Below, piece by piece: positions 16,749 through 26,400 of a stretch of DNA of 53,648 bases. The stretch comes from Streptomyces inusitatus. GTDB lineage: Bacteria; Actinomycetota; Actinomycetes; Streptomycetales; Streptomycetaceae. The DNA lies in NCBI RefSeq assembly GCF_014651115.1, contig NZ_BMWG01000012.1, positions 48,412 to 102,059 of the forward strand. The letters are read 5' to 3'. Every line of letters starts with the position of its first letter. The stretch's first letter is position 1. Made by a program: the position numbers and the translations under genes. The notes under the pieces are model-generated. The model was given only the letters and a program-made list of their open reading frames with translations, was not told where the DNA came from and ran no database searches.

Positions 16749-17951
16749 ATGACGTCACGCGCCGCCGACCGGGCCCGCTACGACCGGGCCACCGCTCATC
16801 TCGACGCCCCGCTCGCGGTGGTCGACCTCGACGCGTTCGACGCCAACGCGGACGACTTGGCGCGCCGGGCGGCGGGCAAGCCCGTGCGGGTGGCGAGCAA
16901 GTCCGTACGGTGCCGTCCGCTGCTGGAACGGGTGCTCGCCCGGGGCGGGTTCGCCGGGGTCATGTCGTTCACGCTGCGGGAGTCGCTGTGGCTGGCGCGG
17001 TCCGGTTTCGACGATGTCCTGCTGGCCTATCCCTCCGCCGACCGGGCCGGTTTCGCCGAACTCGCGGGCAACGCGCGGCTCGCGGCCGCCGTGACCGTGA
17101 TGATCGACGATCCGGCCCAGCTGGAACTGATCGAGCGGGCCCGGTCGGGCGGCCGGGCCGAGATCAGGGTCTGTCTGGAACTCGACACCGCGCTGCGGCT
17201 GTTGGGCGGCCGGATACGGATCGGGGCGCGCCGCTCCCCGCTGAGCGAGCCGGCCCGGCTGGCCGAGCTGGCCCGCTCGATCGCCCGTCGTCCGGGGTTC
17301 CGACTGGTGGGGCTGATGGCGTACGAGGGGCACATCGCGGGTGTGGGCGATGCGCACGAGGGCGCTCCGCTGGTGTCGGGCGCGGTCCGGCTGATGCAGC
17401 GGATGGCGCGAAATGATCTTGTCCGGAGGCGGGCCGAGGCGGTGCGCGCGGTACGGGCGGTGGCGCCGGATCTGGAGTTCGTGAACGGCGGCGGCACCGG
17501 CAGTGTGGAACAGACGGCGGCGGAGTCGGCGGTGACGGAGGTCGCGGCCGGTTCCGGGCTCTTCATGCCCCGGCTGTTCGACCACTACAGCTCGTTCTCC
17601 GGGCGGCCCGCCGCGCTGTTCGCGCAGCCGGTGGTGCGCCGTCCGGGGGTGGGCGCGGTGACGGTGCTCGGCGGCGGCTATCCGGCGTCCGGCCCGGCGG
17701 GCCGGGACCGCTCCCCTCTCCCGTACCTCCCCGAAGGGCTGCGCTACGACCGGCGGGAGGGCGCGGGCGAGGTGCAGACCCCGCTGCTGGGGCCGCCCGC
17801 CGACGATCTGCTGATCGGGGACAAGGTGTGGTTCCGGCACGCCAAGGCCGGGGAGCTGTGCGAGCGTTTCGACGCCCTGTGGCTGGTCGAGGGGGACCGG
17901 GTGACCGGGTCCGTGCCGACCTACCGGGGCGAGGGCCGGACTTTTCTCTAG
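16749..17951 (+). CDS. D-threonine aldolase-like PLP enzyme (alanine racemase N-terminal fold)
   Basis: 400-residue fold-type III PLP enzyme. N-terminal strand PLAVVDLDAFDANADDLARR and the PLP-lysine segment VRVASKSVR (Lys51) open the barrel. The C-terminal domain holds the metal-site motif WFRHAKAGELCERFD and GGGYPASG, as in D-threonine aldolase/D-serine dehydratase-like proteins. It probably acts on a beta-hydroxy D-amino acid or related compound; the substrate cannot be read. ATG at 16749 without a strong Shine-Dalgarno. Divergent from the Pro-rich protein (184-nt gap with no other feature seen) and convergent with the PNPOx-like gene. Confidence 0.85.
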   Translation: MTSRAADRARYDRATAHLDAPLAVVDLDAFDANADDLARRAAGKPVRVASKSVRCRPLLERVLARGGFAGVMSFTLRESLWLARSGFDDVLLAYPSADRAGFAELAGNARLAAAVTVMIDDPAQLELIERARSGGRAEIRVCLELDTALRLLGGRIRIGARRSPLSEPARLAELARSIARRPGFRLVGLMAYEGHIAGVGDAHEGAPLVSGAVRLMQRMARNDLVRRRAEAVRAVRAVAPDLEFVNGGGTGSVEQTAAESAVTEVAAGSGLFMPRLFDHYSSFSGRPAALFAQPVVRRPGVGAVTVLGGGYPASGPAGRDRSPLPYLPEGLRYDRREGAGEVQTPLLGPPADDLLIGDKVWFRHAKAGELCERFDALWLVEGDRVTGSVPTYRGEGRTFL

Positions 17952-17973
17952 CCTCCCGCCCTCTCCCCCGGGC

Positions 17974-18432
17974 TCAGCCGTCGAGGTCGATCCTCACGCC
18001 GTAGAGCCGGTTCACCTTGAGCCGGATGACCACCCGGCGCTCGACGACCATCTGGGCGAGGAACGCCTCCTCGTCGTCGGGGCGCATGGAGTCGGGGAGT
18101 ATGCCGAGGAGTTCGCGGCCGACGGCGTCCCCGGCCTCGGTGGTGAGCCCGGAGACTTCCGCCTCTCCCTCGGCGACGGCGAAGGACCACACGTCGTCGC
18201 CCTGCGCGTGGAGCGCCGCGCGGGGGTCGCGCCGCAGGTGTGCCGCCTTGGCCCGGTCGGCGGTGGTGGAGAAGCGCACGATCCGGGCGTCGGGGTCCCA
18301 GCTGTACACCATGGTGGTCAGATGCGGGTGTCCGCTGCGTCTGAGGGTGGCGAGGGTGCCGAAGCGGTGCGCGCCCAGCAGCTCGGAGAGGGCCGCGTCG
18401 GAGAGGGAGGCGGGCCCTGGAGTCTTGGTCAT
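17974..18432 (-). CDS. Pyridoxamine 5'-phosphate oxidase-fold protein (F420/FMN-type)
   Basis: 152 aa, split-barrel flavin/deazaflavin-binding fold. Typical segments are LLGAHRFGTLATLRRSGHPHLTTMVYSW, with RFGTLATL, RFSTTADRAKAAHLRRDPRAAL, and the C-terminal RLYGVRIDLDG. Small proteins of this type in actinobacteria often use F420. It lies downstream of the SDR-ALDH-GlnA4 series on the same strand (51-nt gap), so it may be co-transcribed, but nothing links it to that pathway chemically. ATG with AAGGGAG 11 nt upstream. Confidence 0.85.
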   Translation of the reverse strand: MTKTPGPASLSDAALSELLGAHRFGTLATLRRSGHPHLTTMVYSWDPDARIVRFSTTADRAKAAHLRRDPRAALHAQGDDVWSFAVAEGEAEVSGLTTEAGDAVGRELLGILPDSMRPDDEEAFLAQMVVERRVVIRLKVNRLYGVRIDLDG

Positions 18433-18483
18433 GCTTGCCCCAACTCCCTTCGCCCCAGGGTGATTCCCGCGCCGGCGGGCCGG

Positions 18484-19266
18484 TCAGAGCGGGGTGACGT
18501 ACGCCCCGGCGATTCCTCCGTCCACCAGGAAGTCGGTGGCGTTGACGAAGGAGGAGTCGTCGCTGGCGAGGAAGGCGACGGCCGCCGCGATCTCCTCCGG
18601 GCGGGCGAATCGTCCGAGCGGGATGTGCACCAGCCGGCGGGCGGCCCGCTCGGGGTCCTTGGCGAAGAGTTCGCGCAGCAGCGGGGTGTCGACGGGCCCG
18701 GGGCAGAGCGCGTTGACCCGGATGCCCTCGCGGGCGAACTGCACGCCCAGTTCGCGGGACATGGCGAGGACTCCGCCCTTGGAGGCGGTGTAGGAGATCT
18801 GCGAGGTCGCGGCTCCCATGATCGCCACGAAGGAGGCGGTGTTGATGATGGAGCCCCGGCCCTGGCGGCGCATATAGGGGAGGGCCGCCTTGCAGCAGAG
18901 GTAGACGGAGGTGAGGTTGACGTCCTGGACGCGCTTCCAGGCGTCCAGTCCGGTGGTGAGGATGGAGTCGTCCTCGGGGGGCGAGATGCCGGCGTTGTTG
19001 AAGGCGACGTCGACGGAGCCGTAGGTGTCGTACGCGGTGGCGAACAGCGCCTCGACCTGCTCGGCGTCGGTTACGTCGACCTGGACGAAGAGGCCGCCGA
19101 CGGCCTCGGCTGCGGCTTTGCCCGCCCGCTCGTCGATGTCGGCGCAGACGACGTTCGCGCCCTCGGAGGCGAGCCGGTGGGCGGTGGCAAGGCCGATGCC
19201 GCTGCCGGCTCCGGTGATGACGGCGGTACGGCCCGCCAGGCGGCGGCAGACGATGGTCTCGGTCAT
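18484..19266 (-). CDS. SDR-family dehydrogenase, probably oxidises the gamma-glutamylethanolamide alcohol
   Basis: 260-residue classical short-chain dehydrogenase. NAD(P) loop TGAGSGIG (18-25), NNAG (90-93), catalytic Tyr159 and Lys163 in SYTASKGG, and an Asp at the end of strand 2 (VVCADID) suggesting NAD preference. It starts 6 nt after the aldehyde dehydrogenase stop; its Shine-Dalgarno GGAGG lies inside the last codons of that gene. From context I infer the alcohol-to-aldehyde step on gamma-glutamylethanolamide, but generic 3-oxoacyl-ACP-reductase-like function is possible. Confidence 0.85.
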   Translation of the reverse strand: MTETIVCRRLAGRTAVITGAGSGIGLATAHRLASEGANVVCADIDERAGKAAAEAVGGLFVQVDVTDAEQVEALFATAYDTYGSVDVAFNNAGISPPEDDSILTTGLDAWKRVQDVNLTSVYLCCKAALPYMRRQGRGSIINTASFVAIMGAATSQISYTASKGGVLAMSRELGVQFAREGIRVNALCPGPVDTPLLRELFAKDPERAARRLVHIPLGRFARPEEIAAAVAFLASDDSSFVNATDFLVDGGIAGAYVTPL

Positions 19267-19272
19267 GGGTGT

Positions 19273-20640
19273 TCAGGCCTCCGTACTGAAGAACACGTTC
19301 TTGGTCTCGGTGAATGCGGTGAGGGCGTCGGGGCCGAGTTCGCGGCCGATGCCGGAGTGCTTGTATCCGCCGAACGGGGTGGTGTGGCGGACGCTGCTGT
19401 GGGAGTTGACGGAGAGATTGCCGGCCCGGATCGCGCGCGAGACGCGGATGGCGCGGCCGATGTCCCGGGTCCAGATGGATCCGGAGAGTCCGTAGTCGGT
19501 GTCGTTGGCGAGCCGGATCGCGTCGGCCTCGTCCTCGAAGGGCAGCACGACGGCGACCGGGCCGAAGACCTCCTCGCGGGCGACGGGGGCGTCGGGGTCG
19601 ACGCCGGTGAGGACGGTCGGGGGGAACCAGAAGCCGGGTCCGGCGGGGGCGGCGCCCCTGATGCCGGGCAGGGTGTCGGGGGCGTATCCGCGCACCTTGT
19701 CCAGCTGGGCCCGGGAGATCAGCGGGCCCATCAGGGTCTTCTCGTCCAGGGGGTCGCCGACGGTGACGGCCTGGACGGCGGGGGCGAGGAGTTCCAGGAA
19801 GCGGTCGTGGACGGTGCGCTGGACCAGGATGCGGGTGCGGGCGCAGCAGTCCTGGCCGCTGTTGTCGAGGAAGGACATGGGGGCGGCGGCGACGGCGGCT
19901 TCGAGGTCGGAGTCGGCGAAGACGACGTTGGGGCTCTTGCCGCCGAGTTCCAGGGTGACCGGCTTCACCAGTTCGGCGCAGCGGGCCATGACGGCGGTGC
20001 CGATCCGTACGGAGCCGGTGAAGACGATCTTCGCGGTGCCGGGGTGGTCCACCAGGGCCCGGCCCGCGATGTCGCCCGCGCCCGGCAGCACCTGGAAGAG
20101 ATGCTCGGGGAGGCCGGCCTCCAGGGCGAGTTCGGCGAGGCGCAGGGCGGTCAGCGGGGTGGTCTCGGCGGGTTTGAGGAGTACGGCGTTCCCGGCGGCG
20201 AGCGCGGGGGCGGCGCCCCAGGCGGCGATGGGCATCGGGAAGTTCCAGGGGGCGATGACGCCGATGACGCCGAGCGGTTCGAGGAGGGTGATGTCGAGTC
20301 CGCCGGCGACGGGGATCTGGCGGCCGGTGAGGCGTTCGACCCCGCCCGCGGAGTAGTCGAGCAGATCGCGGACGTTGCCCGCCTCCCAGCGGGCGTTGCC
20401 GATGGTGTGTCCGGCCTGGCGGACCTCCAGGAGGGCGAGTTCCTCGATGTGCTCGTCCACGACGGCGGCGAAGCGGCGCAGCAGCCGGGCCCGGTCGGCG
20501 GGGGCGGCGGCGGCCCAGCCCCGCTGGGCGCGGGCGGCGCGGGCCACGGCGGCGTCGACCCCGGCGGCGGTCGTCGCGGGGACAGTGGCGACGGTCTCGC
20601 CGGTGGCGGGGTTGAGGACTTCGTGGTGGGTGTTCGGCAA
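19273..20640 (-). CDS. Aldehyde dehydrogenase of the ethanolamine/polyamine block
   Basis: NAD(P)-dependent aldehyde dehydrogenase, 455 aa from the chosen start. Visible: PWNFP (Asn133), FTGS at the cofactor loop, general base Glu231 in LELGGKSPN, nucleophile Cys265 in GQDCCARTR, and EEVFGPV near the C-terminus. Start: TTG at 20640 has GAGGG 5 nt upstream and opens just before the conserved VLNPATGE; GTG codons at 20652 and 20670 are open but lack a ribosome site. Downstream of glnA4 and 6 nt upstream of the SDR, so one operon. Inferred to oxidise the gamma-glutamyl-aminoaldehyde to gamma-glutamylglycine. Confidence 0.9.
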   Translation of the reverse strand: MPNTHHEVLNPATGETVATVPATTAAGVDAAVARAARAQRGWAAAAPADRARLLRRFAAVVDEHIEELALLEVRQAGHTIGNARWEAGNVRDLLDYSAGGVERLTGRQIPVAGGLDITLLEPLGVIGVIAPWNFPMPIAAWGAAPALAAGNAVLLKPAETTPLTALRLAELALEAGLPEHLFQVLPGAGDIAGRALVDHPGTAKIVFTGSVRIGTAVMARCAELVKPVTLELGGKSPNVVFADSDLEAAVAAAPMSFLDNSGQDCCARTRILVQRTVHDRFLELLAPAVQAVTVGDPLDEKTLMGPLISRAQLDKVRGYAPDTLPGIRGAAPAGPGFWFPPTVLTGVDPDAPVAREEVFGPVAVVLPFEDEADAIRLANDTDYGLSGSIWTRDIGRAIRVSRAIRAGNLSVNSHSSVRHTTPFGGYKHSGIGRELGPDALTAFTETKNVFFSTEA

Positions 20641-20691
20641 GGCGTCCCTCACAGTCGGCGCGGTCGGCACGTCGGTACGGTCGGCGCGGTC

Positions 20692-20774
20692 GTCACAGTC
20701 GTTCGCGGTCGGCCGCGGCCGGTCGGGGCCGGTCGCGGCCGGTCGCGGCCGGTCGGGGCCGTCACAGTCGTTCG
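20692..20774. repeat. 10-bp tandem repeat array flanked by a 14-bp direct repeat
   Basis: Five consecutive decamers at 20711-20760 (GGCCGCGGCC, GGTCGGGGCC, GGTCGCGGCC, GGTCGCGGCC, GGTCGGGGCC) fill the glnA4-ALDH gap. GTCACAGTCGTTCG occurs on both sides (20692-20705 and 20761-20774); the right copy encodes the glnA4 C-terminus and stop. This looks like slippage or duplication and should vary between strains. Confidence 0.85.
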
Positions 20775-22126
20775 AAGGAGCGGCGCAGCTCCCAGTCGGT
20801 CACCGCAGCGTCGAACGCGGCGAGTTCGACCCGGGCCATGTTGGTGTAGTGCGCGACGACCTCGTCGCCGAAGGCGGCCTTGGCGACGGCGCTGTTCTCC
20901 CACAGCTCGGCGGCTTCGCGCAGGGTGGCGGGGACATGGGCGTGGTCCGCCGTATAGGCGTTGCCGGTGCACTCATCGGGCAGCTCAAGCCCCTGTTCGA
21001 TGCCGTGGAGCCCCGCCGCGACCAGTCCGGCGACGGCGAGATACGGGTTGGCGTCGCCGCCCGGCAACCGGTTCTCGAAGCGCTTGGAGCGGCCTTGGCC
21101 GATCACCCGCAGGGCGCAGGTGCGGTTGTCGTGGCCCCAGGCGACGGCGGTGGGGGCGAAGGTCCCGGGCTGGAACCGTTTGTAGGAGTTGATGTTGGGC
21201 GCGTACAGCAGGGAGAAGTCCCGCAGCGCGGCGAGCTGTCCGGCCAGGAAGTGCCGCATCACCGGGGACATCCCGCCGGGTCCGTCGCCCGCCATCGCGT
21301 TGTCGCCCCGGGCGTCGGTGAGCGAGAGATGGATGTGGCAGGAGTTGCCCTCGCGCTCGTCGTACTTGGCCATGAAGGTGAGCGAGACGCCTTCCTGGGC
21401 GGCGATCTCCTTCGCTCCGGTCTTGTAGAGGGCGTGCTGGTCGCAGGTGACGAGGGCCTCGTCGTAGCGGAAGGCGATCTCCTGCTGGCCGGGGCTGCAC
21501 TCGCCCTTGGCGGACTCGACGGTCAGTCCGGCGGCCGCCATCTCGCGGCGGATGCGGCGCAGCAGCGGTTCGACGCGGCCGGTGCCGAGGACGGAGTAGT
21601 CGGTGTTGTACTGGTTGGCCGGGGTGAGCCCCCGGTAGCCGCGGTCCCAGGCCTGTTCATAGCTGTCCTTGAAGACGATGAACTCCAGCTCGGTGGCGAC
21701 CTGGGCGGTGAGCCCGAGTCCGGCGAGACGCTCCAGCTGGCGGCGGAGGATCTGGCGGGGGGCGGCGGCGACGGGTGAGCCGTCGTGCCGGGCGAGGTCG
21801 GCGACGAGCAGCGCGGTGCCCTCGTGCCAGGGGACGCGGCGCAGGGTGGAGAGGTCGGGGCGCATGGCGAAGTCGCCGTAGCCCCGGTCCCAGGAGGACA
21901 TCTCGTAGCCGTCGACGGTGTTCATCTCGACATCGACGGCGAGCAGATAGTCGCAGCCCTCGGTGCCGTGCTCCACCACTTCGTCCAGGAAGAACGGGGC
22001 GGCGAACCGCTTGCCCTGGAGCCGTCCCTGCATGTCGGGGAAGGCGAGCACCACGGTGTCGATCTCACCGCTCGCGACGAGGGCGCGCAGCTCCTCGACG
22101 GCGAGCGGGGGTGTGCGGTCTGCCAC
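20762..22126 (-). CDS. glnA4: GlnA4-type gamma-glutamylethanolamide synthetase (glutamine synthetase-like)
   Basis: 454 aa. ATP-dependent ligation of glutamate to an amine. Glutamine-synthetase-like motifs are present: ELEFIVFKDSYEQAW, KGECSPGQQEIAFRY, NSCHIHLSL, YAPNINSYKRFQPGTFAP and RFENRLPGGDANPYLA. S. coelicolor GlnA4 (SCO1613) makes gamma-glutamylethanolamide and is repressed by adjacent EpuRI (SCO1614); the same arrangement here supports the assignment over a polyamine GlnA3 type. GTG at 22126 has AAGGAGG 10 nt upstream; the frame open to 23038 is a shadow of the repressor. The shared operator lies between it and the repressor. Confidence 0.88.
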   Translation of the reverse strand: MADRTPPLAVEELRALVASGEIDTVVLAFPDMQGRLQGKRFAAPFFLDEVVEHGTEGCDYLLAVDVEMNTVDGYEMSSWDRGYGDFAMRPDLSTLRRVPWHEGTALLVADLARHDGSPVAAAPRQILRRQLERLAGLGLTAQVATELEFIVFKDSYEQAWDRGYRGLTPANQYNTDYSVLGTGRVEPLLRRIRREMAAAGLTVESAKGECSPGQQEIAFRYDEALVTCDQHALYKTGAKEIAAQEGVSLTFMAKYDEREGNSCHIHLSLTDARGDNAMAGDGPGGMSPVMRHFLAGQLAALRDFSLLYAPNINSYKRFQPGTFAPTAVAWGHDNRTCALRVIGQGRSKRFENRLPGGDANPYLAVAGLVAAGLHGIEQGLELPDECTGNAYTADHAHVPATLREAAELWENSAVAKAAFGDEVVAHYTNMARVELAAFDAAVTDWELRRSFERL

Positions 22127-22161
22127 GGGACGTACGCCTCCTTGGATCAGCCGGAAGCCAT

Positions 22162-22185
22162 AAGGTATTGCTGGATACCTTTGAA
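22162..22185. promoter_or_regulatory. Operator 1 in the glnA4-epuRI gap: AAGGTATT-N7-ACCTTTGAA
   Basis: Lies in the 78-bp divergent gap. It contains the perfect inverted repeat AAGGTAT-N6-ATACCTT. The same left box, spacer length and right box recur at 22983-23006. Positioned to control both glnA4 and the repressor gene. Confidence 0.8.
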
Positions 22186-22204
22186 GGGAAGAGGAAACGT
22201 CGAC

Positions 22205-22930
22205 GTGGCCACCATCGATGACCCTGATCGGCTGGAATCCGTGCTGCGCCCGGTGCGCGCGGGCAACGGCTTCGAGGAGGCGCTGGAGCGGATCCTGCGG
22301 CTGCTGCGGCTCGGGCTGGTCGCCGCCGGGCAGCGGCTGCCCGCCGAGCGCGAGCTGGCCGAGCGGCTGGGGATCAGCCGGGTCACCCTGCGCGAGGCGC
22401 TCAGGGTGCTCAGCGAGCAGGGGCTGGTCGAGAGCCGGCGGGGCCGCTACGGCGGGACCTTCGTGCTGGCGCGCCCGGACGCCCCGGGCGAGGACGAGCT
22501 GCGCAGACGCGTGGCGGACGTGGACGTGGAGGACACCCTGCGCTTCCGCGAGGTGCTGGAGACCGGGGCCGCCGGGCTGTGCGCGGCCCGGCCCCCGGCC
22601 GGCGAGGACGCCCGGCGGCTGCGCGCCGCGCTGGCCGCCACCCGGGACGCGCCGCTGGCCGAGTACCGACGGCGGGACACCCTGCTCCATCTGACTCTCG
22701 CGGAGCTGTCCGGCTCGGCCACCCTCGCCGCCCAGTACGCCGCCGTCCGGGCGACCCTCAACGATCTGCTGGACTGCATCCCGCTGCTGGTGCGGAATCT
22801 GGAGCACTCCCAGCACCAGCACACCGCCCTGGTCGAAGCGGTGCTCGACGGGGATCCCGAGGGCGCGCGGGAGCTGATGCGGGAGCACTGCGAGGGCACC
22901 GCCGCGCTGCTGCGGGGTTTTCTGCCCTGA
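22205..22930 (+). CDS. epuRI: FadR/GntR-family repressor, EpuRI-like
   Basis: 241 aa. N-terminal winged helix with ELAERLGISRVTLREALRVL and the wing GRYGGTFVL, then an all-helical FCD ligand domain (DTLRFREVLETGAAGLCA, HTALVEAVLDGDPEGARELM). Divergent from glnA4, as for EpuRI in S. coelicolor, which represses glnA4 without ethanolamine. GTG at 22205 with AAGAGG 10 nt upstream. It has operator 1 just upstream of its start and is followed by the permease with operator 2, suggesting autoregulation and control of uptake. The effector is not readable from sequence. Confidence 0.85.
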   Translation: MATIDDPDRLESVLRPVRAGNGFEEALERILRLLRLGLVAAGQRLPAERELAERLGISRVTLREALRVLSEQGLVESRRGRYGGTFVLARPDAPGEDELRRRVADVDVEDTLRFREVLETGAAGLCAARPPAGEDARRLRAALAATRDAPLAEYRRRDTLLHLTLAELSGSATLAAQYAAVRATLNDLLDCIPLLVRNLEHSQHQHTALVEAVLDGDPEGARELMREHCEGTAALLRGFLP

Positions 22931-22982
22931 CGGATCCAGCGGCCCGGTGCGCGGGGCTTGCGCGGCCCAGCCCCCGACCGCA

Positions 22983-23006
22983 AAGGTATTCATACAAACC
23001 TTTGAA
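22983..23006 (+). promoter_or_regulatory. Operator 2 upstream of the permease: AAGGTATT-N7-ACCTTTGAA
   Basis: Same left box AAGGTATT, same 7-bp spacer and same right box ACCTTTGAA as operator 1, ending 15 nt before the permease ATG. Only the 7 spacer bases differ. No other copy was noticed elsewhere in the window. Confidence 0.8.
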
Positions 23007-23021
23007 CGCCGGGAGCGTCCC

Positions 23022-24506
<1,485 letters not shown>

Positions 24507-24549
24507 ACGGGCCTGAACGGGCCTGAAGCGACCGGAACCGAACGGAGCC

Positions 24550-25236
24550 ATGGTGACCAAGCCGCTCATCGGCGTCACGACCTATCTCAACCCCGCCGCC
24601 TGGGGGCTGTGGAACATGCCCGCCGCGCTGCTCCCGGCCCAGTACCCGGCCCTGGTGCAGCGGGCGGGCGGCCTCGCCGCGATGATCCCGCCCGACCCCG
24701 ACCCGGACTCCGCCCCCGCCGTCCTGGCCCGGCTCGACGCCCTGATCGTCGCGGGCGGCGCGGATGTCGAGCCCCGGCGGTACGGGGCCGAACGCGACCC
24801 GCGCACCGGGCCCGCCGCCCCCGAACGGGACGCCTGGGAACTCGCCCTGATCCACGCAGCACTCGCGGCGCGGGTGCCGCTGCTGGGGATCTGCCGGGGG
24901 ATGCAGCTGCTCAACGTGGCCCTGGGCGGGACGCTGCGCCAGCATCTGGACGGGCACACCGGCGGCGAGGGCGTCTTCACCTCCCACACCGTCAAGCCCG
25001 TGCCCGGGACCCGCTACGCCTCGATCGTGCCGTACGCGACGGAGGTGCCGTCCTACCACCACCAGGCGGTGGACCGGGTGGCGGAGGGGCTGACGGTGTC
25101 GGCGTACGCGGAGGACGGGACGGTGGAGGCGGTGGAGGTGGCCTCCGGCGGGTGGGGGGTGGGGGTGCAGTGGCATCCGGAGATGGGGAGGGAGGTGGGG
25201 GTGGTGGGGGCGCTGGTGGAGGCTGCCCGTGCCTGA
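24550..25236 (+). CDS. PuuD-type gamma-glutamyl hydrolase (class I glutamine amidotransferase fold, peptidase C26)
   Basis: 228 aa. Catalytic triad visible: Cys115 in LLGICRGMQLLN, His209 and Glu211 in VQWHPEM; SYHHQAVDRV follows the fold. Family members cleave gamma-glutamyl amides such as gamma-glutamyl-GABA. Here the expected role is release of glutamate from the oxidised gamma-glutamyl intermediate, closing the cycle started by GlnA4. It follows the permease by 43 nt with no terminator, so they are likely co-transcribed. The 3' end is unusually G-rich (25080-25225), which may hold sequencing uncertainty. Confidence 0.88.
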   Translation: MVTKPLIGVTTYLNPAAWGLWNMPAALLPAQYPALVQRAGGLAAMIPPDPDPDSAPAVLARLDALIVAGGADVEPRRYGAERDPRTGPAAPERDAWELALIHAALAARVPLLGICRGMQLLNVALGGTLRQHLDGHTGGEGVFTSHTVKPVPGTRYASIVPYATEVPSYHHQAVDRVAEGLTVSAYAEDGTVEAVEVASGGWGVGVQWHPEMGREVGVVGALVEAARA

Positions 25237-25277
25237 GGCATCTCGCGAGTGCGAGGCCCTGGTCGGGGGCGCTGCCC

Positions 25278-25318
25278 CCGAACCCCCGCGCCTCAAACGC
25301 CGGCGGGGCTGAATTTTG
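25278..25318 (+). repeat. Dispersed intergenic element, copy A (CCTCAA-ACGCCGG core)
   Basis: Contains CCTCAAACGCCGGCGGGGCTG followed by AATTTT; flanks pair imperfectly (CCCCGC/GCGGGG), giving a hairpin. A related copy occurs in opposite orientation at 34332-34366. It follows the hydrolase stop and may also act as a terminator. Confidence 0.6.
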
Positions 25319-25385
25319 CCGGGTTGAGAAGTGATGTGCAGGGGGCGCGGGCAAAGTTGAGGTTCCGGGCTCTGCCGCAGAGAAA

Positions 25386-26330
25386 TCAGAGGGGTGGTGT
25401 CGGTTGGGAAGTGAGGGTGAGGAGGTCGCGGGCGGGGCCGGTGGGGAGTTGGGAGCGGCGCCAGACGGCGCGGAGGGCGCGGCGGAGGGGGATGCCGTGG
25501 AGGTGGATCTCGGTGAGGCGGCGGGCGGTGAGCTCTTCGGTGACGGCGAGTTCGCTGAGGACGGCGGGACCGGCGCCGCTGACCACGGCGGCCTTCACCG
25601 CCGTGGTGGAGGCAAGCTCCAGCAGGGGTTCCGCGAGGCCGCCGCTCTTCGAGAGGGCGGAGTCCAGCACCTGGCGGGTGCCGGAGCCGCGCTCGCGGAG
25701 GATCAGCGGGGCGCGGGCCAGCTCGGCGGCCGTCAGCGGGGTGCGGCGGCGGGCCCAGGGGTGTCCGGGAGCGGCGACCACCACCAGCCGGTCGTGTCCG
25801 ATGACCGTGCCGTCCAGCCCTTCGGGGATGGAGAGCCCCTCGACGAAGCCGAGGTCGGCCTCGCCCGACAGCAGCCGCTCGGCGACCGTCGCGGAGTTCC
25901 CGGCGAGCAGGGAGACGGCCGTGTCCGGCCGGGCGGCGCGCAGCGCGATGAGCCAGCCGGGGAGCAGATATTCGGCGATGGTCATGGACGCGGCGACGGT
26001 CAGCCGTGAGTCGCGCCGCCCGCGCAGCGCCTGGGTCCCCGCGTCGAAGGCCTCCGCCGCCTCCACGACCCGGCGTGCCCAGTCGGTGACCAGCGCCCCG
26101 GCCTCGGTGAGCCGGGAGCCGCGCGGCGAGCGGTCCAGCAGGGCGACCCCCAGCTGACGCTCCATGGAGCGGATCCGGCCGCTGGCGGCGGGCTGGCTGA
26201 TGCCCAGCTCCCGGGCGGCGCGCCCCAGGCTGCCGAGCCTGGCGACCGCGAGCAGCAGTTCCAGCGCCCCCAGCTCGGGCACCCGGTGCGCCAGCGGCAC
26301 CCATGTCCCATCCGCGCGACGCTCACTCAT
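25386..26330 (-). CDS. LysR-family transcriptional regulator
   Basis: 314 aa. N-terminal HTH LGRAARELGISQPAASGRIRSMERQLG, then a substrate-binding domain (TVAASMTIAEYLLPGWLIALR, ADLGFVEGLSIPEGLDGTVIG, LILRERGSGTRQVLDSAL). The last type resembles CysB/CbbR-like effector folds. ATG at 26330, with a GTG one codon earlier also possible. Divergent from the TDT transporter with a 70-bp gap containing an inverted repeat; by analogy it probably controls that transporter. Confidence 0.92.
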   Translation of the reverse strand: MSERRADGTWVPLAHRVPELGALELLLAVARLGSLGRAARELGISQPAASGRIRSMERQLGVALLDRSPRGSRLTEAGALVTDWARRVVEAAEAFDAGTQALRGRRDSRLTVAASMTIAEYLLPGWLIALRAARPDTAVSLLAGNSATVAERLLSGEADLGFVEGLSIPEGLDGTVIGHDRLVVVAAPGHPWARRRTPLTAAELARAPLILRERGSGTRQVLDSALSKSGGLAEPLLELASTTAVKAAVVSGAGPAVLSELAVTEELTARRLTEIHLHGIPLRRALRAVWRRSQLPTGPARDLLTLTSQPTPPL

Positions 26331-26340
26331 CACCCCAGCT

Positions 26341-26352
26341 TATGACCCCATA
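26341..26352. promoter_or_regulatory. Candidate LysR operator TATG-N4-CATA
   Basis: TATGACCCCATA sits 10 nt upstream of the LysR start and 49 nt before the transporter start. It fits the T-N11-A-like dyads of LysR regulators in a divergent promoter gap. Confidence 0.4.
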
Positions 26353-26400
26353 GCCCGGGGGCTCCTGGCGCGGGCCCCCGGCGCGTCCGAGAGTGGGGGC

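Noticed and set aside
18208..21192. Plus-strand open frame of about 990 codons opposite the SDR, ALDH and glnA4 genes
   Set aside because: Gly/Asp/Val-rich shadow with no fold; the opposite strand carries three clear enzymes.
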